Assembly (NCBI GenBank): GCA_902593285.1
Contig: CACJHW010000001.1
Location: 142,001-206,000 of the forward strand
DNA: 64,000 nt
Reading direction: 5' to 3'
Source: an uncultured Pelagibacteraceae bacterium
Lineage (GTDB): Bacteria > Pseudomonadota > Alphaproteobacteria > Pelagibacterales > Pelagibacteraceae
Shown in pieces: positions 19,050 to 28,492 of the stretch. Each line of letters begins with the position of its first letter. The stretch's first letter is position 1. Under the pieces are notes generated by a model that did not search any database, was not told the DNA's origin, and saw only the letters and a program-made list of their open reading frames with translations. The position numbers and the translations under genes were made by a program.

Positions 19050-20030
19050 TTATTCTTCAGTGTTTCTAAGCATTTTTAGAATATTATTTAGATCTTGTGG
19101 CAAAAGTGAGGAAAAAATCATCTCTTTCTTAGAACGTGGATGTATGAATCCTAAAGTTTTTGCATGCAGGAATTGCCTATTTAATTTTGTAATTAAATTT
19201 TGGATATCTAAATCAATATTTTTTAATTTTTTATATTTTTTTTTATATTTATCATCTCCAACTAGACTATTACCCTTATAATTCATATGAACTCTTATCT
19301 GGTGTGTCCTTCCTGTTTCTAATTTACATTCAACTAAACTCAAAGTTGGTGTTTTCTGATTTTCAAAAATTTCAAGTGTTTTATAATTTGTTATAGCTTT
19401 CTTACCTTTAGAACTACTAACTTCCATTAGCTGTCTATTTTTTGAACTACGAGTTATAAATGTTTCAATCCTCCCTGAGGATGGTCTTAATTTTCCCCAT
19501 ATTAAAAGTTGGTACTCTCTTATAATTGTATGATCACTAAATTGTTTTGATAAATTTTCATGAGTTTCATTGTTTTTTGCAATTACAACTAAACCAGATG
19601 TGTTTTTATCAATTCTATGAACAATACCAGGTCTTAACTCGTCACCTATATTTGATAAAGAATCCTTGTCATAATGCATCAATGCATTAACTATTGTTTT
19701 ATCATAATTTCCAGCTCCTGGATGCATGATTATTCCAGCAGGTTTATTAATTACTAATAGATCATCATCTTCGTATATTATTTCTAATTTAAATTCGTAA
19801 GGTTTAAGGGATGCTATTTCAGGCTCTGGAATTTTAAGATTTATAGTATCACCAATTGAGACTTTTTTTGAAGGACTTTTAATTATTTCATTATTTAGTG
19901 TTAACTTTTCTTTTAAAATTAAATTTTTAATCCTAGTTCTACTAATTAATTCCTCTCTTTTGTTAATTAAAACATCAACCCTTAAATTCTTCTCATCCTC
20001 CTTGACTATAAAATTAATGTTTTTTTCCAT
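19050..20030 (-). CDS. rluD: RluD-family ribosomal large subunit pseudouridine synthase
   Basis: A 326-aa RluA/RluD-type enzyme. The N-terminal S4-like RNA-binding domain spans about residues 15-70 (VDVLINKREELISRTRIKNLI), followed by the catalytic domain with VINKPAGIIMHPG and the motif HRIDKNTSGLVVIAKN, whose Asp (D141) is the catalytic residue. The C-terminal RTHQIRVHMNYKGNSLVGDD is also diagnostic. RluD modifies helix 69 of 23S rRNA; S4 domain and pairing with rpoH favour RluD over RluA or RluC. ATG at 20030, 23 bp from the divergent tRNA. Confidence 0.93.
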   Translation of the reverse strand: MEKNINFIVKEDEKNLRVDVLINKREELISRTRIKNLILKEKLTLNNEIIKSPSKKVSIGDTINLKIPEPEIASLKPYEFKLEIIYEDDDLLVINKPAGIIMHPGAGNYDKTIVNALMHYDKDSLSNIGDELRPGIVHRIDKNTSGLVVIAKNNETHENLSKQFSDHTIIREYQLLIWGKLRPSSGRIETFITRSSKNRQLMEVSSSKGKKAITNYKTLEIFENQKTPTLSLVECKLETGRTHQIRVHMNYKGNSLVGDDKYKKKYKKLKNIDLDIQNLITKLNRQFLHAKTLGFIHPRSKKEMIFSSLLPQDLNNILKMLRNTEE

Positions 20031-20040
20031 AAAATATAAT
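20014..20040 (+). promoter_or_regulatory. Candidate promoter for the tRNA-Arg gene
   Basis: A perfect TATAAT at 20035-20040 sits 13 bp before the mature tRNA 5' end, which would place transcription start about 6-7 nt upstream of it. The -35 is weak (TTAATG at 20014-20019, 15-bp spacer). The region overlaps the 5' end of rluD, whose own promoter must share these bases. Confidence 0.35.
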
Positions 20041-20053
20041 ATTAATACTATAT

Positions 20054-20130
20054 GCGCTTGTAGCTCAACTGGATAGAGCGCCTGACTTCGGATCAGGAGG
20101 TTCTGGGTTCGACTCCTAGCAGGCGCACCA
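20054..20130 (+). tRNA. tRNA-Arg (anticodon UCG)
   Basis: Complete cloverleaf with encoded CCA, absent from the ORF track. The acceptor stem GCGCTTG pairs with CAGGCGC (one G-U). The D stem is GCTC/GAGC. The anticodon stem CCTGA/TCAGG encloses the loop CTTCGGA, so positions 34-36 are TCG, which reads CGA (and CGG by wobble). The variable region is AGGTT; the T stem CTGGG/CCTAG carries loop TTCGACT; the discriminator is A73. It faces a convergent ABC permease gene only 2 bp beyond the CCA, with no terminator hairpin in between. Confidence 0.97.
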
Positions 20131-20132
20131 AT

Positions 20133-20924
20133 TTATTCTCCCATGTTTATCAAAGTTCCCTTTTCTCTTGCTTTATCGAAAGAGTAATAAAATACGGATA
20201 TTGATAAAATTAAATAAAACCCATTAAGATAGACTGCATTTATTATATTTTCATAATTGACTGTTCCATTAACTAAAATATTTCTAGTCTCCTCAAAAAT
20301 ATATACTAATGGCAATGCGAAAGCGATTGATTGGAATATTTCTGGTAATATTTCAACTGGGTAGTATATACAGCCAAAAGGTGCTAACAAAAACATGGTA
20401 GACCATGCAATATTTTCAAAAGACGGACCAAATCTTAATAATCCTGCTGACACAAGTAGACCAAGCGTAATTCCAAATAAATATAAACTTAAGAAAAGAA
20501 AAGCCAAAGGAAAACCAAGTTTTAACAATGAAATTCCAAACAATGGAGAAGTTAATAGTATAGCCGGGATTAAACCAATTAATGCTCTAATTAAAGCAGT
20601 TAAAACTAGAGATACAATTATCTCACTAATTTTCATTGGTGCAATAAATAAGTTTGTAAAATTTCTGCTCCAAATTTCCTCCAAAAATAACATATTAAAG
20701 CCAATACTGGTTCTAAATAAAAAATCATAAAGAATTGCACATGAAAGAATAACTCCTACCGCACCACTGTAGTAAGTACTATGAGCTGCAAAAAAATTAG
20801 AAATAAATCCCCAGAGAGTAATTTGAATTGAAGGCCAATAAATTAAGTCTAATATTCTTGGAAATGATCTAGTTATTAAATAAAAGTGTCTTAAAAAAAG
20901 ACCATAAATTCTCATTAAATTCAT
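20133..20924 (-). CDS. ABC-2 type transporter permease
   Basis: A 263-aa integral membrane protein with about six hydrophobic segments (for example YYSGAVGVILSCAILYDFLF, VLTALIRALIGLIPAILL, ILSISVFYYSFDKA). Pattern and length fit ABC-2 permeases of the polysaccharide or drug export type. It forms a pair with the ATPase 2 bp upstream, so the likely complex is two permeases plus two ATPases exporting an unidentified substrate. The opening MNLMRIYGLFLRHFYLITRSFPRILDL is typical of YadH-like permeases. The substrate cannot be read from sequence. Confidence 0.88.
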   Translation of the reverse strand: MNLMRIYGLFLRHFYLITRSFPRILDLIYWPSIQITLWGFISNFFAAHSTYYSGAVGVILSCAILYDFLFRTSIGFNMLFLEEIWSRNFTNLFIAPMKISEIIVSLVLTALIRALIGLIPAILLTSPLFGISLLKLGFPLAFLFLSLYLFGITLGLLVSAGLLRFGPSFENIAWSTMFLLAPFGCIYYPVEILPEIFQSIAFALPLVYIFEETRNILVNGTVNYENIINAVYLNGFYLILSISVFYYSFDKAREKGTLINMGE

Positions 20925-20926
20925 TT

Positions 20927-21649
20927 TTATTTTCTCGCAATTTCTAAAAATACTTCTTCTAAATTTCTTCTTCCATACTTTGTTATTAACTCTTCAGGAG
21001 TTCCTCTATCCACTATTAAACCATCTTTCATCATTAAAACAGAACTACATAATCTTTTTACTTCTTCCATATTATGAGAGGCAAGCAAAACTGATATTTT
21101 TTTTTCCTTTTTGTATTCTTCTAAAAACGATCTTACAAAATCACCAGTTTCAGGATCTAATGAGGCAGTGGGTTCATCCAACAAAAGTACCGTTGGATCA
21201 TTTATTAAAGCTTTAGCAAGACTTACCCTGTTTTTTTGTCCAGAAGAAAGTTCTCCTGTAATTTTGTTTAAAAGGTCTTTTAATCTAAGTTTATTTGCAA
21301 GATGATCTATTCGGTCATTTAAATTTTGAATATTATATAATTTTCCATAAACAATTAAATTTTGTTTAACTTTAAGTTTTTTAGGTAATTCAATATATGG
21401 TGAAATAAAATTCATTTTATGGAGAAGTGAGATTTTGTTTTTTTCAATATTTTCTCCGTTGATTAAAACCTCACCACTACTTGGTTTTAATAATCCTAAA
21501 ATCATTCCAATAGTTGTAGTTTTTCCACATCCATTAGGTCCCAATAAACCAACCATTTCATTTTCATTAATTTTAAAATTTATATTAGTTACTGCTACTT
21601 TATCTTTATATTTTTTTGATAGATTTATTACTTCAATAGAATTTGTCAT
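20927..21649 (-). CDS. ABC transporter ATP-binding protein (export type)
   Basis: A 240-aa ATPase with Walker A GPNGCGKTT, Q-loop region NFISPYIELPKKLKV, signature LSSGQKNRVSLAKAL, Walker B VLLLDEPTASLDPET and switch His in LLASHNMEEV. The C terminus has the GTPEELITKYGRRNLEEVFLEIA arrangement of YadG/NatA-like exporters. The track starts at a TTG (21652); the ATG at 21649 is preferred because it overlaps the stop of the upstream sua5 gene by one base (TGATG coupling). It partners the permease at 20133. Confidence 0.92.
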   Translation of the reverse strand: MTNSIEVINLSKKYKDKVAVTNINFKINENEMVGLLGPNGCGKTTTIGMILGLLKPSSGEVLINGENIEKNKISLLHKMNFISPYIELPKKLKVKQNLIVYGKLYNIQNLNDRIDHLANKLRLKDLLNKITGELSSGQKNRVSLAKALINDPTVLLLDEPTASLDPETGDFVRSFLEEYKKEKKISVLLASHNMEEVKRLCSSVLMMKDGLIVDRGTPEELITKYGRRNLEEVFLEIARK

Positions 21650-22581
21650 CAATATTTAGAGGCTCTCTTTAATCTATCATTAATTGTTTTGCCAAGACCT
21701 TTGTTTGGAATCGTCTCAACTGCAATCTTTTTAAAACCATCGTTTTTAATTTTTCTTAAAGTTGAATATAAATTCTTTGCAGCCTCATCTATATTTTTCA
21801 TTTTGGATAAATAATAATAGTTTTTTAATTTTGATTTTCTTTTTTTAATTAATAAATAAGCCTCATCTTTTTTTGGTTTTTTAACATTGATTCTTAAAGG
21901 TATCCCGGGTGAGTAATGTAACGGAAATAAACCAGGTGATAATTTTTTTTTTGAATTTGTATTAATTAATAATTTTTTTTTTAAAACATTTTCGATTTTT
22001 TTAGTATCTAGGCCTCCATATCTTAAAAGTGAGGGCTTTTCTAAAAGGTTTAGTATTGTAGACTCAACTCCAATTTTACTTTTTCCTCCATTTAAAATAT
22101 ATTTTATTTTTGAACCAAATTCTTCCTTTACATCAGATGGTTTAACTGAACTTAATCTTGAGGATATATTTGCACTAGGTGCCGCTACCGGATAATCTAA
22201 ATTTTTTAATAAATTTCTTAACAATTTATGTTTAGGGAAACGTACGGCAATACTTTTTTTATTATTAGTGACAAATTTTGATATTTTTGAGTTATTTTTT
22301 AATTTCAGAACATAAGTTATCGGACCTGGAGAAAATTTTTTGTAAAGTTTAATTAAATTATCATTTATATCACAGTCTTCTCTAAGTCTTTGAATATCGT
22401 AATAATGAACAATTAGAGGATTATTTAATGGTCTTTTTTTAAGACTAAATATTTTCTTAACTGCACTATTCGAGTAAGCGTTTGCAGCCAATCCATAAAC
22501 AGTTTCTGTTGGTACCGCAATACAATGATTATTATCTAAATATTTTTTTGCTTTTTTGATATTTGATTGAATAGATTTCAT
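21649..22581 (-). CDS. tsaC: L-threonylcarbamoyladenylate synthase (Sua5/TsaC)
   Basis: Makes threonylcarbamoyl-AMP from threonine, bicarbonate and ATP for t6A37 in ANN-decoding tRNAs. 310 aa. The YrdC domain (about 8-190) contains VPTETVYGLAANAYSN, IFSLKKRPLNNPLIVHYYD, SPGPITYVLK, VRFPKHKLLRNLL and APSANISSRLSSVKP. The extra C-terminal domain from about 220 (PGLFPLHYSPGIPL) makes it Sua5-type rather than short TsaC. It is the first gene of a minus-strand unit with the ABC pair and lies only 20 bp from divergent xseB. Confidence 0.94.
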   Translation of the reverse strand: MKSIQSNIKKAKKYLDNNHCIAVPTETVYGLAANAYSNSAVKKIFSLKKRPLNNPLIVHYYDIQRLREDCDINDNLIKLYKKFSPGPITYVLKLKNNSKISKFVTNNKKSIAVRFPKHKLLRNLLKNLDYPVAAPSANISSRLSSVKPSDVKEEFGSKIKYILNGGKSKIGVESTILNLLEKPSLLRYGGLDTKKIENVLKKKLLINTNSKKKLSPGLFPLHYSPGIPLRINVKKPKKDEAYLLIKKRKSKLKNYYYLSKMKNIDEAAKNLYSTLRKIKNDGFKKIAVETIPNKGLGKTINDRLKRASKY

Positions 22582-22601
22582 GTATTAATAATTATTATTA
22601 T

Positions 22602-22850
22602 ATGAAAGATAAAATATTACCACTTGATTATGATCAGTATTCAGTTGAGGAGCTTACAGAAAAAGCAAATAAGATTATAGAGTCTCTAGAGAAGGAAAAT
22701 GATCTAAACAATTCAGTTGATAGTTATCAAGAACTTCTAAAATTAAATAATATTATTGAAAAGAAATTTCATAAAAATTTTAAATCTATTGGGGAAGAGA
22801 CAAATAAAAAGGTTAAAGAGATAACTAAAAAAAATGAAAAAACAGCTTAA
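22602..22850 (+). CDS. xseB: Exodeoxyribonuclease VII small subunit
   Basis: An 82-aa helical protein. The first part, YDQYSVEELTEKANKIIESLEKEND, followed by SVDSYQELLKLNNIIEKKF, matches the XseB pattern (two helices, a leucine- and charge-rich body, family length about 70-85). It forms the regulatory subunit of exonuclease VII with XseA, which is not in this window. Position immediately before ispA-dxs, with a 17-bp overlap into ispA, is the classic xseB-ispA-dxs order and secures an otherwise weakly conserved protein. Confidence 0.87.
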   Translation: MKDKILPLDYDQYSVEELTEKANKIIESLEKENDLNNSVDSYQELLKLNNIIEKKFHKNFKSIGEETNKKVKEITKKNEKTA

Positions 22851-23706
22851 TAAAATAGCTAAGGATACAAATATTTTCCTTAAAAAATATATTAATTCAC
22901 AGAAATATTCTCAGCTAAAGTCACCGATGAAGTATGGTTTGTTTCCAGGTGGAAAAAAAATAAGATCTAAAATCTTAATAGACTTAGGGTCATTATTTTC
23001 AATAGATTATAAAACATTGATAATAGTTGGTTCAGCCGTTGAATGTATTCATGCTTATTCTCTTATTCATGATGATCTACCCTGCATGGATGATGATGAT
23101 ATAAGAAGAGGAAAACCTTCAACTCACATTAAATTTGGTGAGTCTACAGCAGTTCTGGCAGGAAATTCATTACTGACTTTAGCTTTTGAAATTTTATCAA
23201 GTCCTAAATTGAAATTAAATGAAAAGATAAAAATCAACCTAATCAAAAAATTATCAGAATGTTCAGGACATTTAGGAATAGCTGGTGGGCAATATTTAGA
23301 TTTAAGTTATGAGAGAAAAAAAATATCTAGGAATAAAATATTAGAAATGGAAATAAAAAAAACTGGAATGTTATTTAGTTTTTGTTGTGCAGCTCCAGCA
23401 ATAATTAAGAAAAAAACAATCCAAGAAATTAAATTTTTTGAAAATATTGGATCAAAAATTGGTCTATTATTCCAAATAGCTGATGATTTAATTGATCTGA
23501 AAAGTAATTCTAAGGAAGCTGGAAAAAAAACAGGAAAAGATAAAAAAAAAGGCAAGGCAACACTTATAAATTTAATAGGCTATGATGACTCACTTAAGTA
23601 TTGTGATAAGATAATAAAAGATATTAATAAGAATTTAAAAAAATATGGTTCAAGATCTGAAAAAATAAATGAAACATTAGGCTATATACTGAATAGAAAA
23701 AAATGA
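22834..23706 (+). CDS. ispA: Farnesyl/geranyl diphosphate synthase
   Basis: Short-chain trans-prenyl diphosphate synthase. 290 aa. The first aspartate-rich motif lies in [22 protein letters not shown] (about residues 77-98) and the second in [22 protein letters not shown] at about 39-47 binds diphosphate. It condenses IPP with DMAPP/GPP to make FPP for undecaprenyl phosphate and quinone chains, using IPP derived from the DXP pathway started by dxs directly downstream (4-bp overlap). It is distinguished from the longer-chain IspB at 27365 by length and operon. Confidence 0.95.
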   Translation: MKKQLNKIAKDTNIFLKKYINSQKYSQLKSPMKYGLFPGGKKIRSKILIDLGSLFSIDYKTLIIVGSAVECIHAYSLIHDDLPCMDDDDIRRGKPSTHIKFGESTAVLAGNSLLTLAFEILSSPKLKLNEKIKINLIKKLSECSGHLGIAGGQYLDLSYERKKISRNKILEMEIKKTGMLFSFCCAAPAIIKKKTIQEIKFFENIGSKIGLLFQIADDLIDLKSNSKEAGKKTGKDKKKGKATLINLIGYDDSLKYCDKIIKDINKNLKKYGSRSEKINETLGYILNRKK

Positions 23707-25619
23707 AAAAAAATTATCAATTTTTAAATAATATCAATTTTCCATCTGATTTAAGAAAAGTTTCTGAAAATAATTTACAAAAAGTAGCAGATGAGGTGAG
23801 GGAGGAAATGATAAGTGCTGTTTCAGAAACAGGAGGTCACCTTGGTGCTGGTTTGGGAGTGGTTGAATTGACAGTTGCACTTCATTATGTTTTTGATACC
23901 CCAAATGATAAATTAATATGGGATGTTGGCCATCAATCTTACCCACATAAAATTCTAACTGGAAGAAAAGATAAAATTAGAACTTTACGACAGGGCGATG
24001 GTTTATCAGGTTTTACAAAAAGATCTGAAAGCGAGTATGACCCATTTGGAGCGGCACATAGTTCAACATCTATTTCATCTGCATTAGGAATTGCAGAGGC
24101 AAATAAATTAGAAAATAAGTCTTCCAATGTAATAGCTGTCATAGGTGATGGAGCAATCAGCGCAGGTATGGCTTATGAAGCCATGAATAATGCTGGAGCA
24201 TCTAAGACAAAAATGATTGTTATTTTAAATGATAACGACATGTCAATTGCAAAACCAGTTGGAGCAATGAGAACTTACTTGGCAAAATTATTTACTGGTA
24301 AAATATATTTTAGTCTTAGAGAAACCTTAAAATTAATTACATCTGCATTTTCAAAAAGATTTAGTGCTAAAGCAGGAAAAGCAGAGGATTTTTTCCGTTC
24401 AGCAGTTACCGGAGGTACATTGTTTAGTTCACTTGGTTTTTATTATGCAGGTCCTATAGATGGTCATGATTTATCAAGCCTAGTTCCAATTTTAAAAAAT
24501 GCAAAAGAATCAAGACACGAGGGTCCTATAATGATCCATATTAAAACTCAAAAAGGAAAAGGTTATTCTTATGCAGAAAAAGCAAATGATCATTATCATG
24601 GAGTGTCAAAATTTAATGTTGAGACTGGTGAACAAGTAAAGAGCAAATCAAATCTTCCAGCTTATACAAAAGTATTTGCAAACACGTTAGTTAAACATGC
24701 TAAAAAAGATAGCAAAATAGTTGGAATAACAGCTGCGATGCCTGGAGGGACTGGCATGGATATTTTTGGCAAGGAATTTCCAAATAGAATGTTTGATGTT
24801 GGAATAGCGGAACAACATGCTGTAACTTTTGCAGCCGGTCTAGCAACCGAAGGATACAAACCATATGCTGCAATTTATTCTACATTTTTACAGAGAGCAT
24901 ATGATCAAGTTGTCCACGATGTTGCCATCCAAAGTTTACCAGTTAGATTTGCGATAGATAGAGCAGGATTAGTTGGTGCTGATGGATCAACACATGCTGG
25001 GTCATTTGATATAACTTACTTATCAACTTTACCAAACTTTGTAGTAATGGCAGCAAGTGATGAAGCTGAACTTGTTAAAATGATTAATACTTCAGTAGAT
25101 ATAAATGACAGACCTTCTGCAATTAGATATCCAAGAGGGACTGGAGTAGGTGTTGATCTCCCATCAATAGACGAAAAAATTGAAATTGGTAAAGGAAGAG
25201 TCGTTCAACAAGGGACACAAGTTTGTATTTTAAACCTCGGTACTCGACTTGAGGAGTGCAAGTTAGCTTTAGAGGAATTAAAAGCAAAAGGGGTTTCAAC
25301 AACTTTGATAGATGCCAGATTTGCAAAGCCTTTAGACGAGGAACTTATATTAAAATCTGCTAAGGAACATGAGCTTATGATAACTATTGAAGAGGGATCA
25401 ATAGGTGGTTTCGGTTCTCATGTTAAAAATTTATTAGCTGAAAGAGGAGTATTTGATAAAGGTTTTAAATTTAGATCAATGACTTTACCAGATGAATTTA
25501 TTGAACAAGCTGATCCAAAAAAAATGTACGATAAAGCTGGATTAAACAGTTCTCAAATTTCTAAGAAAATCTCTGATATTTTGTTTCAAAAGGAGACAAT
25601 AAGAGTTGTGAAAAATTAA
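23703..25619 (+). CDS. dxs: 1-deoxy-D-xylulose-5-phosphate synthase
   Basis: TPP-dependent first enzyme of the MEP isoprenoid pathway, joining pyruvate and glyceraldehyde 3-phosphate; DXP also feeds thiamine and, in some bacteria, PLP. 638 aa. Motifs in order: [37 protein letters not shown], the TPP motif [16 protein letters not shown], the pyrimidine-domain segment [18 protein letters not shown], and [15 protein letters not shown]. Its ATG overlaps the ispA stop. Convergent aroC ends 6 bp away. Confidence 0.98.
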   Translation: MKKNYQFLNNINFPSDLRKVSENNLQKVADEVREEMISAVSETGGHLGAGLGVVELTVALHYVFDTPNDKLIWDVGHQSYPHKILTGRKDKIRTLRQGDGLSGFTKRSESEYDPFGAAHSSTSISSALGIAEANKLENKSSNVIAVIGDGAISAGMAYEAMNNAGASKTKMIVILNDNDMSIAKPVGAMRTYLAKLFTGKIYFSLRETLKLITSAFSKRFSAKAGKAEDFFRSAVTGGTLFSSLGFYYAGPIDGHDLSSLVPILKNAKESRHEGPIMIHIKTQKGKGYSYAEKANDHYHGVSKFNVETGEQVKSKSNLPAYTKVFANTLVKHAKKDSKIVGITAAMPGGTGMDIFGKEFPNRMFDVGIAEQHAVTFAAGLATEGYKPYAAIYSTFLQRAYDQVVHDVAIQSLPVRFAIDRAGLVGADGSTHAGSFDITYLSTLPNFVVMAASDEAELVKMINTSVDINDRPSAIRYPRGTGVGVDLPSIDEKIEIGKGRVVQQGTQVCILNLGTRLEECKLALEELKAKGVSTTLIDARFAKPLDEELILKSAKEHELMITIEEGSIGGFGSHVKNLLAERGVFDKGFKFRSMTLPDEFIEQADPKKMYDKAGLNSSQISKKISDILFQKETIRVVKN

Positions 25620-25625
25620 TTTAAG

Positions 25626-26708
25626 TTAACCACATTGGGCTTTATTCATTAAGTAGTGGTCAAGTAAAACACAGTTCATCATAGCTTCACCAATTGGTAC
25701 AGCTCTAATTCCTACACAAGGATCATGTCTACCTTTAACAGATATTGAAGTGTTTTTCCCAAATTTATTTATAGTTTTTCTACTAGTTAAAATTGACGAT
25801 GTTGGTTTGACAGCAAAAGATGCAATAATTTCTTGGCCCGTAGAAATTCCACCAAGAATTCCACCCGCTTTATTTGAATAGAATTTTAATTTATTTCCTT
25901 TTGAAGAAATTTCATCTGAATTTTGTTCTCCACTTAATTGTGCTGAGTTCATTCCTGCACCTATATTTACACCTTTGACTGCATTAATACTCATTAGACC
26001 TGAAGCTATGTCAGTATCCAATTTTGAATAAATTGGAGCACCTAAACCAACTGGGATACCTCTTGCTCTTATTTCAATTATTGCTCCACATGAGGATCCT
26101 GATTTTCTTACACCAAGTAAATATTTTTCCCATAATTTAATCATTGATTTATCTGGACAAAAAAATGGATTTTTTGAAATTACTTTATCGTTCCATTGAT
26201 TTGTGTCACATCCAAGAATTCCTAGCTGAGTTACTGCGCCAATTACTTTAAATTTTTTACCTAATTTTTTTTGAAGTACAACTTTTGCTATTGCACCAGC
26301 CGCAACACGTGCTGCAGTTTCTCTAGCAGAAGATCTGCCACCACCTCTATAGTCTCTAATTCCATATTTTTTAAAATAAGTAAAATCTGCATGACCTGGT
26401 CTGAACTTATCTTTAATATTACTATAATCTTTGGATCTCATATCTTTGTTATAGATTATGAGAGAAATAGGTGTTCCTGTAGTTTTGCCCTCAAACACTC
26501 CTGACAATATTTGAACTTTATCATCCTCTTTTCTCTGAGTTGTAAATTTAGATTGTCCTGGTTTTCTTTTGTCTAATTCTATTTGAATATCTTGATCTTT
26601 AAGAGTTATGTTTGGAGGACAACCATCCACAATACAACCAATTGCAGGTCCATGAGACTCTCCCCAAGTTGTGAAACGAAATAGCTTTCCAAAAGTATTA
26701 AATGACAT
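25626..26708 (-). CDS. aroC: Chorismate synthase
   Basis: Last step of the shikimate pathway: EPSP to chorismate with reduced FMN. 360 aa. [22 protein letters not shown] (residues 3-24) is the family signature opening; [20 protein letters not shown] and [12 protein letters not shown] are the flavin and substrate motifs; [18 protein letters not shown] closes it. The 33 bp to divergent pdxH must hold both promoters. No other aromatic-pathway gene is near. Confidence 0.98.
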   Translation of the reverse strand: MSFNTFGKLFRFTTWGESHGPAIGCIVDGCPPNITLKDQDIQIELDKRKPGQSKFTTQRKEDDKVQILSGVFEGKTTGTPISLIIYNKDMRSKDYSNIKDKFRPGHADFTYFKKYGIRDYRGGGRSSARETAARVAAGAIAKVVLQKKLGKKFKVIGAVTQLGILGCDTNQWNDKVISKNPFFCPDKSMIKLWEKYLLGVRKSGSSCGAIIEIRARGIPVGLGAPIYSKLDTDIASGLMSINAVKGVNIGAGMNSAQLSGEQNSDEISSKGNKLKFYSNKAGGILGGISTGQEIIASFAVKPTSSILTSRKTINKFGKNTSISVKGRHDPCVGIRAVPIGEAMMNCVLLDHYLMNKAQCG

Positions 26709-26741
26709 TATTTATATTATATAGATTATTTTGTTTAAATT

Positions 26742-27368
26742 ATGAATCAAAAAAACTCTTTAGGTCTTAATAGTTGCTTTCTTGATATAGATGATCCAAT
26801 TCAATTATTTCATGAATGGATGGAGGAAGCAAAGAAAACTGAGCCAAATGATCCAAACGCAGTTGCTTTGGCCACATCAGATAAAAAAAACATTCCTTCA
26901 GTAAGAATGGTTTTACTTAAAGATTTCAACAAAGATGGATTTGTATTTTATACAAACTTAAATAGTCAAAAGGGAAATGAATTAAAGGAAAATCCAAATG
27001 CTGCGATGTGTTTCCATTGGAAAAGTCTCTTAAGACAAATAAGAATTAATGGAAAGGTGTCATTAGTTTCTGATCAGGTTGCAAATGAATATTATTCATC
27101 TAGAGCGTATGAAAGTCGAATAGGAGCATGGGCTTCTCAGCAAAGTGAAGAATTAAATTCTCGAGAACAATTATTAAAATCTATACAAGATTACAAAAAA
27201 AAATATAGCAACAAATCAGATGTACCAAGACCAAGTCACTGGTCTGGATGGATTTTATCTCCAGATAGTATTGAATTTTGGTTAGATGGTGAGAACAGAA
27301 TCCACGAGAGATTAAAATATAATAAAGATAACTCCGGGCAGTGGATAAAGTCTTTATTAAGTCCTTAA
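26742..27368 (+). CDS. pdxH: Pyridoxamine 5'-phosphate oxidase
   Basis: FMN enzyme that oxidises PNP/PMP to pyridoxal phosphate. 208 aa. It shows P-SVRMVLLKDF and GFVFYTNLNSQKGNEL (FMN and PLP contacts), CFHWKSLLRQIRINGKV, SRIGAWASQQSE, and the C-terminal signature VPRPSHWSGW..PDSIEFWLDGENRIHERL. All expected parts are present. Its stop overlaps that of convergent ispB by 4 bp. Confidence 0.97.
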   Translation: MNQKNSLGLNSCFLDIDDPIQLFHEWMEEAKKTEPNDPNAVALATSDKKNIPSVRMVLLKDFNKDGFVFYTNLNSQKGNELKENPNAAMCFHWKSLLRQIRINGKVSLVSDQVANEYYSSRAYESRIGAWASQQSEELNSREQLLKSIQDYKKKYSNKSDVPRPSHWSGWILSPDSIEFWLDGENRIHERLKYNKDNSGQWIKSLLSP

Positions 27369-28378
27369 AAATTTCTTGATAAACTAAATGATGTTAATCT
27401 TTTAAGAATATTTTTTTCTTCAGAGTCTTTAAATACACTTAGAGAATTTGAGGCTAAATTTATATAGTGCTGGGCTTTTTGATAGCATTCCTGAATTATT
27501 TTATACTTATTTATAAGAGCAATAATTTGATTGAAGTCATCTTTTGTTCTTAACTCTTTTTTAAACATATTTGATAAAATTTTCTTTTCATCATTTCCTA
27601 ATTTTTGAAAAAGTAAAATTATTGGTAACGTAATTTTTCCTTCAAAAAAATCTTGACCAATTTTTTTGCCAAATTGTTTGAGTTCGGCATTATAGTCTAG
27701 TGTGTCGTCTGCTATTTGAAAAGTTAATCCTAAGTTTCTTCCATAAAATTCTAAAGCATCTTTTTCTTTATTTCCAGCATCAGATAAAATTGCACCAACT
27801 TTAGTTGCTGCTGCAAATAACTCAGCGGTTTTAGCTGAGATGATTTTTAAATATGTTTCTTCCAGCATATCAACTTCACCTTTGTGTTGAAGTTGTAGAA
27901 CTTCTCCTTGAGCAATTTTTGATGAAGTGGAAGATAATAATTTTAAAACTTCTAGGTTTCCGTCTTCTACCATCATTTCAAAACATCTACTCAATAGATA
28001 ATCTCCTATTAAAACTGACGAATGATTACCCCAAACTTTGTTTAAAGTTTCTTTCCCTCTCCTAACAGTGCCTTCATCAATTACATCATCATGCATCAAC
28101 GTTGCGCTGTGAATTAATTCAACACACGCAGCTAAATTTATATCTCTAGAGCCTTTAGAGTAACCGCATAATTTTGCACTACCCAATGTTAGCAATGCTC
28201 TTAATCTTTTTCCTCCAGTTTCTATGTGATAATCTGTCATTTTTTGAACCAGCTGTACGTCACTAGATAATTTTGATTTTATTTTTTCTTCGGTTAAAAC
28301 CAGTTTTTCTTCAACCGAGTCTTTAAGCTGAAAATATGAATCATTTATCTGATTTTTAAGCTGTACAACTGTTCCCAT
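27365..28378 (-). CDS. ispB: Long-chain polyprenyl (octaprenyl-type) diphosphate synthase
   Basis: 337-aa trans-prenyltransferase supplying the ubiquinone side chain. Motifs: GGKRLRALLTL, the first Asp-rich motif LMHDDVIDEGTVRRGKETLN, GDYLLSRCFEMMV, and the second Asp-rich motif FQIADDTLDYNAE. Small residues before the first motif suggest long product chains, but exact chain length cannot be read by eye (octa- to decaprenyl). It is a single gene facing pdxH, with its start 114 bp from divergent sppA-like gene. Confidence 0.93.
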   Translation of the reverse strand: MGTVVQLKNQINDSYFQLKDSVEEKLVLTEEKIKSKLSSDVQLVQKMTDYHIETGGKRLRALLTLGSAKLCGYSKGSRDINLAACVELIHSATLMHDDVIDEGTVRRGKETLNKVWGNHSSVLIGDYLLSRCFEMMVEDGNLEVLKLLSSTSSKIAQGEVLQLQHKGEVDMLEETYLKIISAKTAELFAAATKVGAILSDAGNKEKDALEFYGRNLGLTFQIADDTLDYNAELKQFGKKIGQDFFEGKITLPIILLFQKLGNDEKKILSNMFKKELRTKDDFNQIIALINKYKIIQECYQKAQHYINLASNSLSVFKDSEEKNILKRLTSFSLSRNF

Positions 28379-28424
28379 AACATTTTTAAATTAGTATAAT
28401 TTGTTTATATATATTACTTATCAA

Positions 28425-28452
28425 TTGACGCACCAGTTTCTTCAATTATAAG
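28425..28452 (+). promoter_or_regulatory. Candidate sigma-70-type promoter for the S49 protease-glyQS-ppdK run
   Basis: TTGACG at 28425-28430, 16-bp spacer, TATAAG at 28447-28452, followed by about 40 nt to the ATG at 28493. It lies in the 114-bp divergent gap between ispB and the protease gene. The hexamers are close to consensus for so AT-rich a genome, where the G/C-containing -35 is the informative half. Confidence 0.4.
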
Positions 28453-28492
28453 TAGTCTTTATATTCAATAAATAATTCTATAAGACTTACCT

